A DNA stretch of 64,000 nucleotides from 2-12-FULL-35-23 sp965196985 (lineage in GTDB: Bacteria > Pseudomonadota > Gammaproteobacteria > UBA12402): assembly GCA_965196985.1 (NCBI GenBank), contig CBDALO010000164.1:1-64000 (forward strand), given 5' to 3'. The position numbers and the translations under genes are program-made. The notes beneath the pieces were generated by a model. That model was given only the letters and a program-made list of their open reading frames with translations. It made no database searches and was not told the origin of the DNA. This document shows positions 7,978 to 18,264 of the stretch, piece after piece. Numbering within the stretch: position 1 is the stretch's first letter; the number at the start of each line of letters is the position of its first letter.

Positions 7978-9789
7978 ATGTATATTCGAACCTCTACACA
8001 AAAGAGTCCTCGGACAGGTAAGTCTTACGCAACCTACCGACTTGTTGATACTCATCGCACTGCTGACGGCAAAGTACGTCAAAGACTGATTTTAAATCTT
8101 GGTGCGAATTTTTCAGTAAAGAAGGACAGTTGGAAATTGCTTGCTGACCGTATTGAGGAAATTTTAACGGGTCAAGGCACGTTAATTTCAATACCAGCAC
8201 ATCTCGAAAAACAGGCGCAAATGTATGTAAAACGCATTCGCTCTAGGTTTGCTGATGACAATGAGACAAGTATCGCTGTTAATTCAGTAAGCGCGGTAGA
8301 ACCTGACTTTAAAACAGTGGATGTTAACTCCATTGAGAGCGCGGACATACGACACGTTGGAGCTGAGGCGTTGGGCTTACATGCTGCCAGGCAATTACAA
8401 CTTGAGGAATTGTTCAGGGCTTTGGGCTTTAATCAAAAACAATGTCACCTGATGCTTGCTACCATCATTGGGCGGCTAGTTGCCCCAGGAAGTGATTTAA
8501 GTACGCACTATTATTTAAGCAATCAAAGTGCGTTAGATGAATTACTGGGTACTGATTTCTCAGAACTATCACTCAAGAAATTCTATAAGACTGCTGATGA
8601 GTTACTCAAACATAAGCAAATGATTGAAGATCAATTATTCGAACGTGAGAAAAATCTCTTTAGTTTAAATCAGGTGATCACTCTCTACGATATAACCAAT
8701 ACCTACTTTGAGGGTAGAGCATTACAGAATGATCACGCACAGCATGGTCGATCAAAGGAGAAGCGGTCTGATTGTCCGCTTGTTTCTCTAGGACTCGTGC
8801 TGGATGGCTCAGGGTTCCCGCAACGCAGTGAATTTTTCAAAGGGAATGTTAGCGAGCCTAAAACATTATCCGAAATGCTAACTGAGCTTCATGCACAGCC
8901 AGAGGCAACAATTATCTTAGATGCTGGTTTTGCAACTGAAGAAAATATTTCATGGCTTACTGAAAAAGGTTTCCATTATATTGTAGTGAGCCGTAGAGCA
9001 TTGCCTGTTGTCGATGAAAACATTGATAAAGTGCTAGTAAAAGAATCAGTAAATAATACGGTTACAGCGCAATTAATTAAAGATACTGAAGCAAATGAAG
9101 TCTTACTGTACTGCCATTCTCAGGCTAAGGAAGAAAAAAGCTTAAATATGATTAGTAAGGCTGAGACTCGTTTCGAAGAGGAATTAATTAAGTTAGCTAA
9201 TGGACTCACTAAAAAAACTGGAATGAAAGCAATTGAGAAAGTAACCTTGCGTTTAGGTCGAATAAAGGAGCGCCATAAACGTGTTTCAGGTCGATACACT
9301 ATCACGCTTGATTCAGAGGGTGATAAGGTTACGCAAATCAGTTGGAGTAAAGTTAACTCTGAGAATCTGGGTGCATATTGTTTGCGTAGTAACAGAATGG
9401 ATTTAGATGAAAAAACAATTTGGAGAATTTATACAACTCTAACTGACGTTGAATCGGCATTCAGATCATTAAAATCAGAGTTAGGCCTGCGTCCTATCTA
9501 CCATCAAAAGCAAGAGCGAGTTGATGCCCATCTGTTTATTAGTATTCTTGCTTATCACTTACTACACACTATTCGCCATCAACTTAAATTGCAGAACATT
9601 GATAGTAGCTGGCAAACTATACGGCAGATTTTTAGCACTCAGGTTCGTATCACTACTACAATGCAGCTTGAAAATAATAAATTGCTTTCTATTAGAAGAA
9701 CCTCTAAGGCAACTCCAGAGCAAGTTGTGATCTATAAATCGTTAGGCATGAATTCAGAACCTGGGGGCACTGAAAAAACAATTTGTTAA
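7978..9789 (+). CDS. IS1634-family (IS4-like) transposase
   Basis: A complete 603-residue DDE transposase. Landmarks are the N-terminal GKSYATYRLVDTHRTADGKVRQ, the first catalytic region VITLYDITNTYFEG, the second ATIILDAGFATEENI, and the C-terminal DVESAFRSLKSELGLRPIYHQ carrying the glutamate. The flanking element ends are not certain: CCCTGAAAATC at 7836 and its inverted near-match at 9970-9980 are candidates, but I find no target duplication. The gene looks intact and has no partner gene. Confidence 0.9.
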   Translation: MYIRTSTQKSPRTGKSYATYRLVDTHRTADGKVRQRLILNLGANFSVKKDSWKLLADRIEEILTGQGTLISIPAHLEKQAQMYVKRIRSRFADDNETSIAVNSVSAVEPDFKTVDVNSIESADIRHVGAEALGLHAARQLQLEELFRALGFNQKQCHLMLATIIGRLVAPGSDLSTHYYLSNQSALDELLGTDFSELSLKKFYKTADELLKHKQMIEDQLFEREKNLFSLNQVITLYDITNTYFEGRALQNDHAQHGRSKEKRSDCPLVSLGLVLDGSGFPQRSEFFKGNVSEPKTLSEMLTELHAQPEATIILDAGFATEENISWLTEKGFHYIVVSRRALPVVDENIDKVLVKESVNNTVTAQLIKDTEANEVLLYCHSQAKEEKSLNMISKAETRFEEELIKLANGLTKKTGMKAIEKVTLRLGRIKERHKRVSGRYTITLDSEGDKVTQISWSKVNSENLGAYCLRSNRMDLDEKTIWRIYTTLTDVESAFRSLKSELGLRPIYHQKQERVDAHLFISILAYHLLHTIRHQLKLQNIDSSWQTIRQIFSTQVRITTTMQLENNKLLSIRRTSKATPEQVVIYKSLGMNSEPGGTEKTIC

Positions 9790-9991
9790 GTTGTAGTGAC
9801 CCTAAACGTTTTTTTAAAACGTAAGTCATTGATTTGGATAGGTTTAATTGTAGAACGGACAAAGTTGGGTATAGATTATTTAAAAAATATAAAAACTAAC
9901 AAGTTTTTGATGAAAATAGCCTGTGAAAAACTACCCTGAAATTAATAAGGTTAATTTTTTAAAGGTATGGGATTTCAGGGAATCAATGCAA

Positions 9992-10636
9992 CTACGAGAA
10001 TAAACCTTTATAAATATCCTCTACTCGAAAATCAGTATTCCCTCGATGATGCTCAACAGCTACTCTCTGACGCATAGAAAGCTGTGCATTTAATGACTCT
10101 GGACCATCCTTAGAATAATGAATTGGTAAAACCTCTATTAAAGGAAAGTCGCTATTGGTATGCCTGTAATCACTGGTAATACTTTGAGGATTATCAAGAA
10201 TTTTACTAAGAGAATTCTTTGCAATATCTGATGGTAGGAATAACCTGTTGATTATATCAATGTGCTCCGCCATCATCGCACTTTGAGGAATATACTTATC
10301 AAAAAATGTTAGTGCATCGGATGCGTATTCATGTGAGGAAACACTGATACTAATATGCGCTCGCCCATATAACTGAATCACACCACGAACCTTTAGATCA
10401 TTATTATCCTCAACCTTTTTATCAATATCTTCACAGGGCGTGTAAGTAGTATTCTCAGATTGCAGCCAAAGCCATTCATTAGATACGGGGTGATAAATAA
10501 TACTCTTTATTTCCTCAAGATAAGAACGAACTTGTTCAATATCGTAGATTCTATAATAAAGCCTTACTGGCTGGTATAACTGGCTCTCACTATTAAGAGC
10601 CACAATAATATTATTATTCTCAGGCACATTTTTCAT
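9992..10636 (-). CDS. Hypothetical protein upstream-linked to a cold-shock gene
   Basis: A 214-residue soluble acidic protein that I do not recognise. It has no signal peptide or membrane segment. A central part (VRGVIQLYGRAHISISVSSHEYASDA) suggests a mixed alpha/beta fold. The start at 10636 has GGTGA just upstream; the frame extends nine codons further up to a TTG at 10663, which leaves only 12 bp to the cold-shock gene stop. The two genes lie in the same direction and may be one transcript. No function can be proposed. Confidence 0.6.
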   Translation of the reverse strand: MKNVPENNNIIVALNSESQLYQPVRLYYRIYDIEQVRSYLEEIKSIIYHPVSNEWLWLQSENTTYTPCEDIDKKVEDNNDLKVRGVIQLYGRAHISISVSSHEYASDALTFFDKYIPQSAMMAEHIDIINRLFLPSDIAKNSLSKILDNPQSITSDYRHTNSDFPLIEVLPIHYSKDGPESLNAQLSMRQRVAVEHHRGNTDFRVEDIYKGLFS

Positions 10637-10675
10637 TTCATCACCGGCAAATAGAAGTTGCAATAAGAAATAGGC

Positions 10676-10879
10676 TTAATCGATTACCGCAACATTAATC
10701 GCACTTAAACCTCTTTCCGTTGACTCAGTTGCAAACTCAACCTTAGCGCCCTCAATTAACTCACCATTTTTAAAACCACTCGCATGGACAAAAATATCTT
10801 TACCTCCTCCGTCAGGAGTAATAAAACCAAAACCTTTTTCATGAATGTAGAACTTAACGATACCAGTATTCATTGACAT
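10676..10879 (-). CDS. csp: Cold-shock domain protein (CspA family)
   Basis: A 67-residue single cold-shock domain. RNP1 is KGFGFI at residues 15-20 and RNP2 is DIFVHAS at residues 28-34. Such proteins bind single-stranded RNA/DNA and act as RNA chaperones. The start is either 10879 or the ATG at 10873; AAGAGA lies just upstream. The ~190-bp gap upstream could hold the long leader typical of csp genes, but I see no clear structure. Plasmid-borne csp genes are uncommon but known. Confidence 0.9.
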   Translation of the reverse strand: MSMNTGIVKFYIHEKGFGFITPDGGGKDIFVHASGFKNGELIEGAKVEFATESTERGLSAINVAVID

Positions 10880-11072
10880 ATTAATCTCTTTTAATAAAAT
10901 TCATTCAATGCCTCTCTCTCTAATAACTAGCATTAGGTGTGATTGGCGCTCGCAGTATATCGGTACTCCCACATACTGTAAATGCTTAACCAGTAGACGA
11001 GGTATACTATGTTGAATGGTTTGGATTCTGGTATTTTAGGTCAGGTATTAGGTAGGGCAAGCTATTCTCAAA

Positions 11073-11258
11073 CTAACCCCTGATAAGCTTGTTACGCTCA
11101 TCCTGTAGCGCTTGCAACTTCTCTTCTAGATCCACTGTTTCCTGAGCCAGTTCCTTAGAAAGTTTACTAAGCTCTACCTCAAGAGCGGTAGGGTTAGGAG
11201 TGTTGTTAAATCGCGCTTGAAGATCAGCGATTTCTGATTCAATAGCTTTCTTTTCCAT
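11073..11258 (-). CDS. Small coiled-coil protein, unknown
   Basis: A 61-residue, almost fully helical protein with heptad-like leucines (LSKLSKELAQETVDLEEKL). It has an ATG start at 11258. No family is recognised. It stands alone between the csp gene and a MITE, in the same direction as csp. It may be real, but the evidence is only its open frame, start codon and amino-acid composition. Confidence 0.45.
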   Translation of the reverse strand: MEKKAIESEIADLQARFNNTPNPTALEVELSKLSKELAQETVDLEEKLQALQDERNKLIRG

Positions 11259-11298
11259 GCAATAACTATAACACTACTGCCTCCATCTGTAAATCAGT

Positions 11299-11397
11299 AG
11301 ACCTTCTGCGAAAATCAAATTCTGACCAATTTTACGTCTCTAACATTTTGATTTTATTGGGTGTCAAATCCTCTATTTTGACTTTCGCAGGAGGTCT
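11299..11397. mobile_element. 99-bp MITE mobilisable by the IS5-family element
   Basis: Terminal inverted repeats AGACCTTCTGCGAAA (left) and AGACCTCCTGCGAAA (right, inverted) bound a noncoding core. They are flanked by a 3-bp duplication AGT (11296-11298 and 11398-11400). The ends match those of the complete IS5-family element at 22923-23882 (AGACCTTCTGCG, 3-bp duplication ACT). It is therefore a small non-autonomous derivative. Confidence 0.85.
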
Positions 11398-11590
11398 AGT
11401 AGTTACACAGGCATCGAAGTCATAATCTTGCTTATAGTATTACGTGTGATATATCTTACATCTTATTTTATTTAAAGAACTTATCATCCTTTTGTCGCCC
11501 ATTTAAATTGATAGCAATATTGACTGAATGAAAAGCGATGTTCGGGTACTGCAACTATACGTGTAAATTTGCAGGATAAGCTTGCTTGAC
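11398..11590. other. Intergenic gap left of the split IS256
   Basis: No gene or clear signal is seen. The last 8 bases (TGCTTGAC) are the target duplication of the IS256 element. The sequence continues after it at 15009. Confidence 0.4.
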
Positions 11591-11848
11591 GATAGAGCGT
11601 TATTTTGTCTGTAAAAACCAACTTCAGTACTTAGAAAAACCTTTAAAATTCTAAATGGCACTCTATTGTACCTGTCTCATCGCATAATATCTTAAATTAA
11701 TTATGCTAATCAATCTAAAAAATTATTTATACCTCAAATTTTTCTCCTCTCAAAATAAATTATTAACTTTTAGGTAATAGCAATTATATCTCGTTAATAA
11801 GAACAAGAATGATCTATCCTAAAACCCTATGAAGCCTTATTATTCACT

Positions 11849-12810
11849 TCAACTTAAGTATCTAGGTGATCCGCTCCACTGGTCATCAATTTCCACTAAA
11901 ACAGCTGATACGAGCCTTAGGCACGATTCAGTATTAGGGAAAATTCCAACTGTATGCGTCCTTCTTTTTACCTCTCTGTTTACGCGCTCAGCTATGTTAC
12001 TGGTTCTTAATCTTTTTTGATGCGGCCTGTCAAAGTTCATCACTACTAAGCCCTCCGGTATATTCACTTCCAACCAAGAAGAAAGCTCTGGTGCTGTTTG
12101 CTGATATTTATCTACCGCCATAGCCAATAGTCTTTCCGACTCATGAATGTTTGAGGCATTAAATATAGCTGTAATCTCCTCAGCTACTGGTTCCTTCATT
12201 GAGCGCTTTGGTATGTGAGCCTGAGCATTTTGCTGCAAATGAAATTGGCAGCGTTGCCAAGGAACACTGGGGAACACAGCTCTTCTAGCGGCTTTTAGGC
12301 CAGTATGAGCGTCGCTAGTAATCAACTCAATACCATGTATACCTCGCTCAACCAACTGCTGAAGAAAATCACGCCAATGTACCTCAGCCTCTGATAACGC
12401 AACAGAAACACCTAGCACTGTTCTCTTGCCGGTTGATTCATCAAAGCCATAGGCTATCAATACCGCACAGTCTTGTACTGTGCCGCTAGTGCGCACCTTC
12501 TCATAACGTGCATCTAGCCAAAGATATTTTATCTTTCCTAACGGCTTATTTCGCCATTTCTTTAAATCTTCATCCAACAATTTAGCGCAACGGCTTACCT
12601 CTGTGCTTGAAATATCTGTTCCACAGAGTTGCTTTAGCACCTTTTCAACTTTGCGCGTGGAAACCCCATGCACATACATTTCAGCGACAGCCAGCTTAAG
12701 TGCTCTATCAGAGCGTACACCTCGCTCTAAGACTGATGAATAGAAGGCTTCATTGGAGTCTCTAACCTGCGGTATCTGTAGCTCAAGCTGACCTTGACCT
12801 GTGTTAATTA
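11849..12810 (-). pseudogene. IS256 transposase, C-terminal part
   Basis: This encodes residues from LINTGQGQLELQIPQ to the end, matching residues ~69-386 of the intact transposase at 25214-26374 with one or two substitutions. The catalytic region is present (KYLWLDARYE, ITSDAHTGLK, NIAERVNREVKRR). The ISNCY insert separates it from its start codon. Confidence 0.9.
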
Positions 12811-14690
12811 GTGACTGACAGAAAACCCGCAAAGCCTTTTATTTTCAATGTTTCGGGGCGAACTGGTCACATGAAGATTTTCAAAAAACAGCACTAAATA
12901 CTCGTTTTCCAGCTATTTACAGCTTATTTTCGATATAATGCCTTAATCTTCGATGATTTTTCGCCACAGCATGGTAACTCTTCACTGGAAAGCAAGAATG
13001 ACAAGACTAGCCCAAAATCCACAAATGCAAATTGGCCAAGTAGATATTTCTAAAATTCAAATCAGCTCTAAATCACGGGATGACATTCCAAAATTATTAA
13101 AAGGGCTACAGTTTATTTATAGTACACCCTCTGTACGGAAGGAGATTTTCGAACTACTAGAGGCTCGGATTGCACCTGAGGTTGACAAGAATAATGGACG
13201 CCCTGGTATGGAATTATGGAAAATATTGGTCATGGGAGTACTCCGCCTGAGTCTAAATTGTGATTATGATCGACTGCATGAACTTGTGAATCAACATAAA
13301 ACCATTCGTGAAATGCTAGGGCATGCTGATTTTTTCGATAAAATAGAGTATCAGCTGCAAACAATTAAAGACAATGTCTCGCTACTCACTCCCGAGTTGT
13401 TAGATGAGATTAATCAAGTTGTTGTGAAAGCTGGTCATTCATTGTTAAAAAAAAGTGAGCCTCTGCGAGGCCGTTGCGATTCCTTTGTGGTTGAAACAGA
13501 CGTACATTTTCCAACAGACATAAGCTTACTGTTTGACGCAATGCGCAAAATAATTCAGCAGGTGGCCAAGCTGTGTGAACACAGCGGATTGAGTGACTGG
13601 CGTCAATATCGATATAACATCAAGCATCTGAAACGGCTCATGCGAATAGCTCAACTAAAAAAGCGCAGTAAGAGCAAGCAAGCAGATCAACAAAACAAAA
13701 AGGACAAGGCAATCAAGGATGCTCATCAGGAGTATCTCAATATTGCGCAAAAATATTTAGATAAAGCACATGCCTCAATAAACGCTATCCAGAAAGCCGA
13801 TCTACTGAAGCCGCAAGATGCGCCACTGGTTGAAAGTATAGAAATGTTCACGGTTCATGCAGATCGCCAAGTTGATCAAATTAAACGCCGAATATTATTG
13901 GATGAAAAGATCCCGCATGAAGAAAAAGTCTTTTCTGTCTTTCAGCCACATACTGAATGGATTGTAAAAGGAAAGGCTGGTGTACCAGTCGAATTAGGAA
14001 TGAAAGTCTGTGTCTTGGAGGATCAACACCAATTTATATTGCATCATCGTGTGATGGAGAATGAGACTGATGACAAGGTCGCCGTATCTATGGTTCAAGA
14101 GACCCAACAAAAGTTCCCAGAGTTAAACACATGTAGTTTTGATAAGGGCTTTCATTCAAAAGAAAATCAATCTGCGTTAGCAGATATTTTGGAAGTTGTT
14201 GCATTGCCGAGAAAAGGTCGACTCTCAAAGGAAGCACAGGAAATTGAAAAGTCAGACTCGTTTGTGAAAGCGAAACAAAAGCATTCTGCGGTAGAATCCA
14301 GTATTAATGCTCTTGAAGTTCATGGGTTGGATCAATGCCTAGATCACGGCATTGATGGCTTTAAGAGTTATGTTGGCTTAGCGATTGTTGGAAAAAACAT
14401 AGATCGTATCGGAAGTCTTATACAAAGAGCTGAGCAAAGGAAAGCAGCGCGACTAAAAAAACGCATTCGAGGTCGCAGCCCACCGTTAGCTGCCTAGTCA
14501 GCCTCAGAATATCCCATTGTATTCCAGAAAGCAGGATGCTTTTTTTCGTATCAAAACAGCGAGATTTCATTTTTTTGTACGCGGCCAGGGCTTAACATGC
14601 TATTTTTATTATGATCTCGCGCGGATATAAAAAAATGAAAGTGTAATAAAACAACAAAGACTAAGAATTAGTAGGTTTTCTGTCAGTCAC
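12811..14690 (+). mobile_element. ISNCY-type element inside IS256
   Basis: Perfect 17-bp terminal inverted repeats GTGACTGACAGAAAACC (12811-12827, inverted at 14674-14690). It is flanked by 6-bp duplications TAATTA (12805-12810 and 14691-14696). It carries one transposase gene. Confidence 0.92.
12998..14497 (+). CDS. ISNCY-family transposase
   Basis: A complete ~499-residue transposase. Landmarks are DKNNGRPGMELWKILVMGVL in the N-terminal third, FVVETDVHFPTDISLLFDAM with the first catalytic aspartate, and the C-terminal CSFDKGFHSKENQ followed by KHSAVESSINALEVHGLD, which should carry the last acidic residue. The start at 12998 (MTRLAQNPQM) is preferred; the frame extends 15 codons upstream. 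The assignment to the unclassified ISNCY group is by overall resemblance. Confidence 0.85.
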   Translation: MTRLAQNPQMQIGQVDISKIQISSKSRDDIPKLLKGLQFIYSTPSVRKEIFELLEARIAPEVDKNNGRPGMELWKILVMGVLRLSLNCDYDRLHELVNQHKTIREMLGHADFFDKIEYQLQTIKDNVSLLTPELLDEINQVVVKAGHSLLKKSEPLRGRCDSFVVETDVHFPTDISLLFDAMRKIIQQVAKLCEHSGLSDWRQYRYNIKHLKRLMRIAQLKKRSKSKQADQQNKKDKAIKDAHQEYLNIAQKYLDKAHASINAIQKADLLKPQDAPLVESIEMFTVHADRQVDQIKRRILLDEKIPHEEKVFSVFQPHTEWIVKGKAGVPVELGMKVCVLEDQHQFILHHRVMENETDDKVAVSMVQETQQKFPELNTCSFDKGFHSKENQSALADILEVVALPRKGRLSKEAQEIEKSDSFVKAKQKHSAVESSINALEVHGLDQCLDHGIDGFKSYVGLAIVGKNIDRIGSLIQRAEQRKAARLKKRIRGRSPPLAA

Positions 14691-14901
14691 TAATTAACCT
14701 TGGTTTAAAGCCGTTCGCATATCCGTTTCTATCGCCAGTTCGCTCATAAGGACTGGCATTTAAATGGCGCTCCCTTTCTATTAACATAGCCTCATTCATC
14801 AACCTGGAGACAAGCTTAGGTAAAGCTTCAAACCCCTCCATCGCTAAAACATGTATGGCTTCTTCGATTAAGTTCTCATTTTTATAGCAGCTCATTGTCA
14901 T
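14691..14901 (-). pseudogene. IS256 transposase, N-terminal part
   Basis: This encodes the first ~68 residues (SCYKNENLIEEAIHVLAMEGFEALPKL..., to PRLI), identical in sense to the intact copy. It then runs into the ISNCY end. The remainder continues at 12810. The likely native start is the ATG at 14895, with GAGGA six bases upstream. Confidence 0.9.
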
Positions 14902-15008
14902 TCCTCTTTTTTGGTTAAGTTTACCTTAAAAGGAATTTCTAATCTGACTGAGTCGCCTGCTTATTTTCAGCAAGTCAATGGAATTTACAGAAAGGATGGC
15001 GCACTAGC

Positions 15009-15155
15009 TGCTTGACTGTTACGTCTATCTTTATTTAGGGGAATTGAGCTAGTTTTATCTCATAATAAACAAGGTTTTTAGTAACCTATCAAGGTAAAAT
15101 AACTTGATATAAAAACTATAGTGAAATTAGTCATGCGCAGAATCATAAAAGCGAT
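15009..15155. other. Gap between IS256 and ISL3
   Basis: AT-rich, no gene seen. It begins with the IS256 target duplication TGCTTGAC and ends at the ISL3 inverted repeat. Confidence 0.4.
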
Positions 15156-16550
15156 GGCTCTATGATAATTCCCGTGGTTGAGTTTATCCTTTATTAATAG
15201 CATAAAGCCTTCCTTTCCAAATTATTCAGGTATAGAATTTTCTCTCCATTTTAGCTCATAATAAGGACATTACCTATGCCGACCATTGACATCCAGTTTA
15301 ATATTCCCTTCTTCCGTATCGATAAAGTTGAAGAAACTGATACAGCAATTTTTATTTACGGGCAGACAGAAGAAACATCCGTTGGTTGTCATATTTGCGG
15401 TAAAGAAACCGCACGTTTTCACGGTTACGACAAAGAACGCAAGGTTAGGCATCTTCCTATTATGAACAAGCAGACCTATCTAATTTATCAGCCTAAGCGA
15501 TATATCTGTTTTGAACATGGCTGCCATTGCCCAACGACTACTGCAACACCGGATTTTCATTCAAGTGATAGTCAATTTAGTTATGAACTAGAATTATATT
15601 TACGCGCGAATTAGTTAACAGCACAGTAAAAGATGTAGCATTGAAAAATGACACAACAGAGAAGAAGATCGAAGGAATAATTAATCGCCATATCTCACCT
15701 AAGATTAATTGGTCGCAATTTAAATTTCTAGGTGATTTAGGGATTGATGAGATTAGTTTAGAAAAAGGAAAAGGCGCCTATATGACAATTATTACAGCCA
15801 GGATTAATGGTAAAGTTAGAATACTTTCAATCATTAAAGGTCGAAAAAAGCGTGATATAAAGCATTTTCTGCTTTCGATTCCTATAAAGCTTAGAAAGAC
15901 AGTTGTGTCAGTTTGTACTGACATGTATAAGGGTTATGTTAACGCTGCCAGAGAGGTTTTTACTCCAATGCAGGTTATTGTTGACCGTTATCATGTTGCT
16001 AAACTGTATCGGCGAGCATTAGACAAGATGCGTCAAAAGGTGCTAGCCGATTTAAAAAAGGAGCTACCTCCTCATGAGTATGATAAAGTTAAAAACCTAA
16101 CTAATCTGCTCAGGGGACATAAAGAGTTTTTTACCAAAGAAGAAAATGAAAAGCTGAATACATTATTCTCCTACTCCTTTGAGTTAACAGAGTCATACCG
16201 AATGGCAAGAAAGCTAACGAGCATTTTTAATAAGGAGCAATCAATAAAATCTGGTACTAAAAGTATTGATGCCTGGATTCAGGAGGTTCAAAGTAAAAAG
16301 ATTAATTGCTTTAAAAAATTCATAAAAACTCTTAAAGCCTTCAAAGTGGAAATCTGTAATTATTTTTCAGAGGGAAAGAATAGTGGGTTTGTTGAAGGAT
16401 TTAATAATAAGATTAAAGTTTTGAAGCGTAGATGCTATGGGATTTTTGACCCAAAAACACTATTCAAAAGACTGTATATTGATATTAATGGATATGAGCT
16501 TTACTCTATAAATATAGGGTAAAACGCACCACGGGAAACCTCATAGAGCC
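15156..16550 (+). mobile_element. ISL3-family element, transposase frameshifted
   Basis: Inverted ends GGCTCTATGA...TTCCCGTGGT (from 15156, and inverted ending at 16550) bound a 1395-bp element. I find no 8-bp target duplication. On the right it cuts into an IS66 tnpC remnant. Confidence 0.8.
15276..16522 (+). pseudogene. ISL3-family transposase, broken by a frameshift
   Basis: The first frame (15276-15614) holds the N-terminal zinc-binding part (CHICGKETARFHGYDKERKVRHLPI; then CFEHGC). It ends at TAG just after ELELYLRAN. A second frame continues without gap as TRELVNSTVKDVALKND and holds the DDE domain (FLGDLGIDEISLEKG, VCTDMYKGYVNAAREV, NSGFVEGFNNKIKVLKRRCYG) to 16522. Loss of one base near 15602 explains both frames. 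No slippery run is visible there, so decay is more likely than programmed frameshifting. Confidence 0.85.
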
Positions 16551-16686
16551 GAATAATATCACCGTTCGCGCCATACTGTTCTAAAACATCAAACACACGA
16601 TAGCCGATATCAGCCACCTGCTCACAAAGCTCGAACTGTGTACTTGAGGGTAACGGAAAGCCTAGTAACTCTTGGAACTTTTCTTG
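16551..16686 (-). pseudogene. IS66 TnpC fragment (second half)
   Basis: On the minus strand this reads QEKFQELLGFPLPSSTQFEL then CEQVADIGYRVFDVLEQYGANGDIIR, the region after the zinc-binding part of IS66-family TnpC. It is bounded by ISL3 on one side and the IS91-type element on the other. It continues the fragment at 18265-18535. Confidence 0.8.
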
Positions 16687-18260
16687 ATATTAAGGAATTT
16701 CAATGTGTCAATTGGTAAAAATACCACCAATTAAAATGAGTAATTTTAGCACAGGTATTTTTTATAAAATCGATTTAGTGGTGGGGCAGGGTTAGTTATG
16801 ACAAACAATAGCCAAAACTAGCTGTTATTTGTTGTTTTGGACGGACTACCCCCCTAGGAAGTTATTAGATTTTTTTCAGTAAGGCGAGTTCACGATGCTT
16901 TGATAGCAATTTGTAACGGTTAGGTTGTCTATACCAGCAGTTAGCTAAAAACATTTGGCTACCGCATAGAACACATTCATAGGGGTCAATGTTAAAATTA
17001 TTTTGCATTAAGGTGCGGTAATTGACCTGGGGTGTGTTTGGATCAGTTTCACCTAATAGGAGTCTGACTTTGGGTAGCATCTCACCTCGCACCCGGTTAG
17101 CAAGAAACCCATAATAACGCACCATACGAAAGCCAACATCAGGAATGTGTTGAATAAATCGAGCAATAAACTCTTCCGCGGTTAATTTAAATTGCTTGTA
17201 GGTTTTAGAGACGTGATCAAGATAATTAAAACTGAGGCTGCTCCCATCAAAGTTTTTAATTTTTGACTCAGCAATAGGAGGACGTTTGGTGTATCGACCT
17301 AAGTATTTAACGTTTTGTTTGTGATTCTTTGAGGGCTTTGCGCAATGTACTACCCATCGTTTTTGGTAAAGCTGATCAAGCAGTTGATTAAAGTTGAAAG
17401 TGTGGTTCAGTGTAGAGGCTAACTGATTTGGCAGAATAAGCCCTTTGTCCTGGTGGTGGTTTCTAAAAAGGTTAATGACCTCATAACGCCACATGGACAT
17501 TAGTGTAGGTTGATGGAAGTAGAGGCTTTTCCATTGTGTTAACTCTTTGTTGATACCACCCAGAGTGATTGACGCATGAAGATGCACATTGCGCTTTAGA
17601 TCTCTGCCAAAGGTGTGAAGCGCGATAAATACACCGGGTTTAACCCTCTTGTTTTTAGCAAGCTTGAGTAACACCTTTGCTGCTAATGGTGGGAGTAAAT
17701 TAAGAAGCTCTCTGTTTGTCCAAAAGCAGTCCCAAAGAGTAGAGGGCATGGTGAATGTGATGTGTTGCCATGTAGTGTTGGGTAAGATTGCCATCTGTTG
17801 TTGTATCCATACTTCTGTGGCTTTTTTACCACACGATGAACAGCTTTTAGCTTTGCAGGTATGGCGGATGTATTTGACGTGTGAACAGTTTGGATTACTG
17901 CAATGATACTCTTTATGGCCACGCATAGGATGTTTGCAGCTAAGCAGCTTAACAATGCCAATGACAATAGCTTCTCTGATTTTATCTTTGTACTTGGTGT
18001 GAAAGTTCCACCAGTTCTGATTGGTTACCAAGATTTGTTTGATACTAAAGCGTTTCATTATTCATAGAGTAAAATGAGAAGCGCGTATAGTAGGTGAGTT
18101 ATTGCTCAGCTACCTGAAGCAATTTCTATAGCAGGTGTGTTATTTTTATTCGTTATTATTCCATGGGCAGGTTTGACTAGTTTGAGACTTAATAATACTC
18201 GTGGCTTTGTAAAGACTAAACTCTTAGAGGCTTAGAAAGTTGCCGGCGAAGCCGGCCTGA
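16687..18260 (-). mobile_element. IS91-family rolling-circle element inserted in IS66 tnpC
   Basis: The 3' end (ATATTAAGGAATTTC at 16687) matches the end of the remnant at 1133. The other end has a GCCGGC-GAA-GCCGGC hairpin (18242-18256). CTTG abuts both sides (16683-16686 and 18261-18264). Removing the element rejoins the two IS66 fragments in frame (PFYRQ / QEKFQ). Hairpins near the ends and a fixed tetranucleotide target are typical of IS91-type elements. Confidence 0.8.
16865..18058 (-). CDS. IS91-family transposase (Y2/HUH type)
   Basis: A complete 397-residue rolling-circle transposase. The N-terminal zinc-binding region is CSNPNCSHVKYIRHTCKAKSCSSCG (residues ~53-78). The HUH motif is HLHASITLGG (about residue 160). 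The relaxase tyrosine region includes KYLGRYTKRPPIAES, and a C-terminal CVLCGSQM follows. Such enzymes nick one strand and move by rolling-circle replication, sometimes mobilising adjacent DNA. The gene looks intact. A truncated copy lies at 839-955. Confidence 0.9.
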   Translation of the reverse strand: MKRFSIKQILVTNQNWWNFHTKYKDKIREAIVIGIVKLLSCKHPMRGHKEYHCSNPNCSHVKYIRHTCKAKSCSSCGKKATEVWIQQQMAILPNTTWQHITFTMPSTLWDCFWTNRELLNLLPPLAAKVLLKLAKNKRVKPGVFIALHTFGRDLKRNVHLHASITLGGINKELTQWKSLYFHQPTLMSMWRYEVINLFRNHHQDKGLILPNQLASTLNHTFNFNQLLDQLYQKRWVVHCAKPSKNHKQNVKYLGRYTKRPPIAESKIKNFDGSSLSFNYLDHVSKTYKQFKLTAEEFIARFIQHIPDVGFRMVRYYGFLANRVRGEMLPKVRLLLGETDPNTPQVNYRTLMQNNFNIDPYECVLCGSQMFLANCWYRQPNRYKLLSKHRELALLKKI

Positions 18261-18264
18261 CTTG

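Larger units (their letters stand above)
11591..15008 (-). mobile_element. IS256-family element split by an ISNCY insertion
   Basis: The ends GATAGAGCGTTATTTTG (11591) and GCTAGTGCGCCATCC (inverted, 15008) match the complete copy at 25101-26632. Perfect 8-bp duplications TGCTTGAC flank it (11583-11590 and 15009-15016). An 1880-bp ISNCY-type element (12811-14690) interrupts its transposase gene. Without that insert the element is about 1530 bp, the same length as the complete copy. Confidence 0.93.

Noticed and set aside
7836..9980. Exact ends of the IS1634-family element
   Set aside because: CCCTGAAAATC and its inverted near-match are only 11 bp and no target duplication was found, so I did not annotate the element boundaries.
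15600..15645. Programmed frameshift in the ISL3 transposase
   Set aside because: No slippery heptamer or stimulatory hairpin is visible; ISL3 transposases are normally a single frame, so a one-base loss is simpler.
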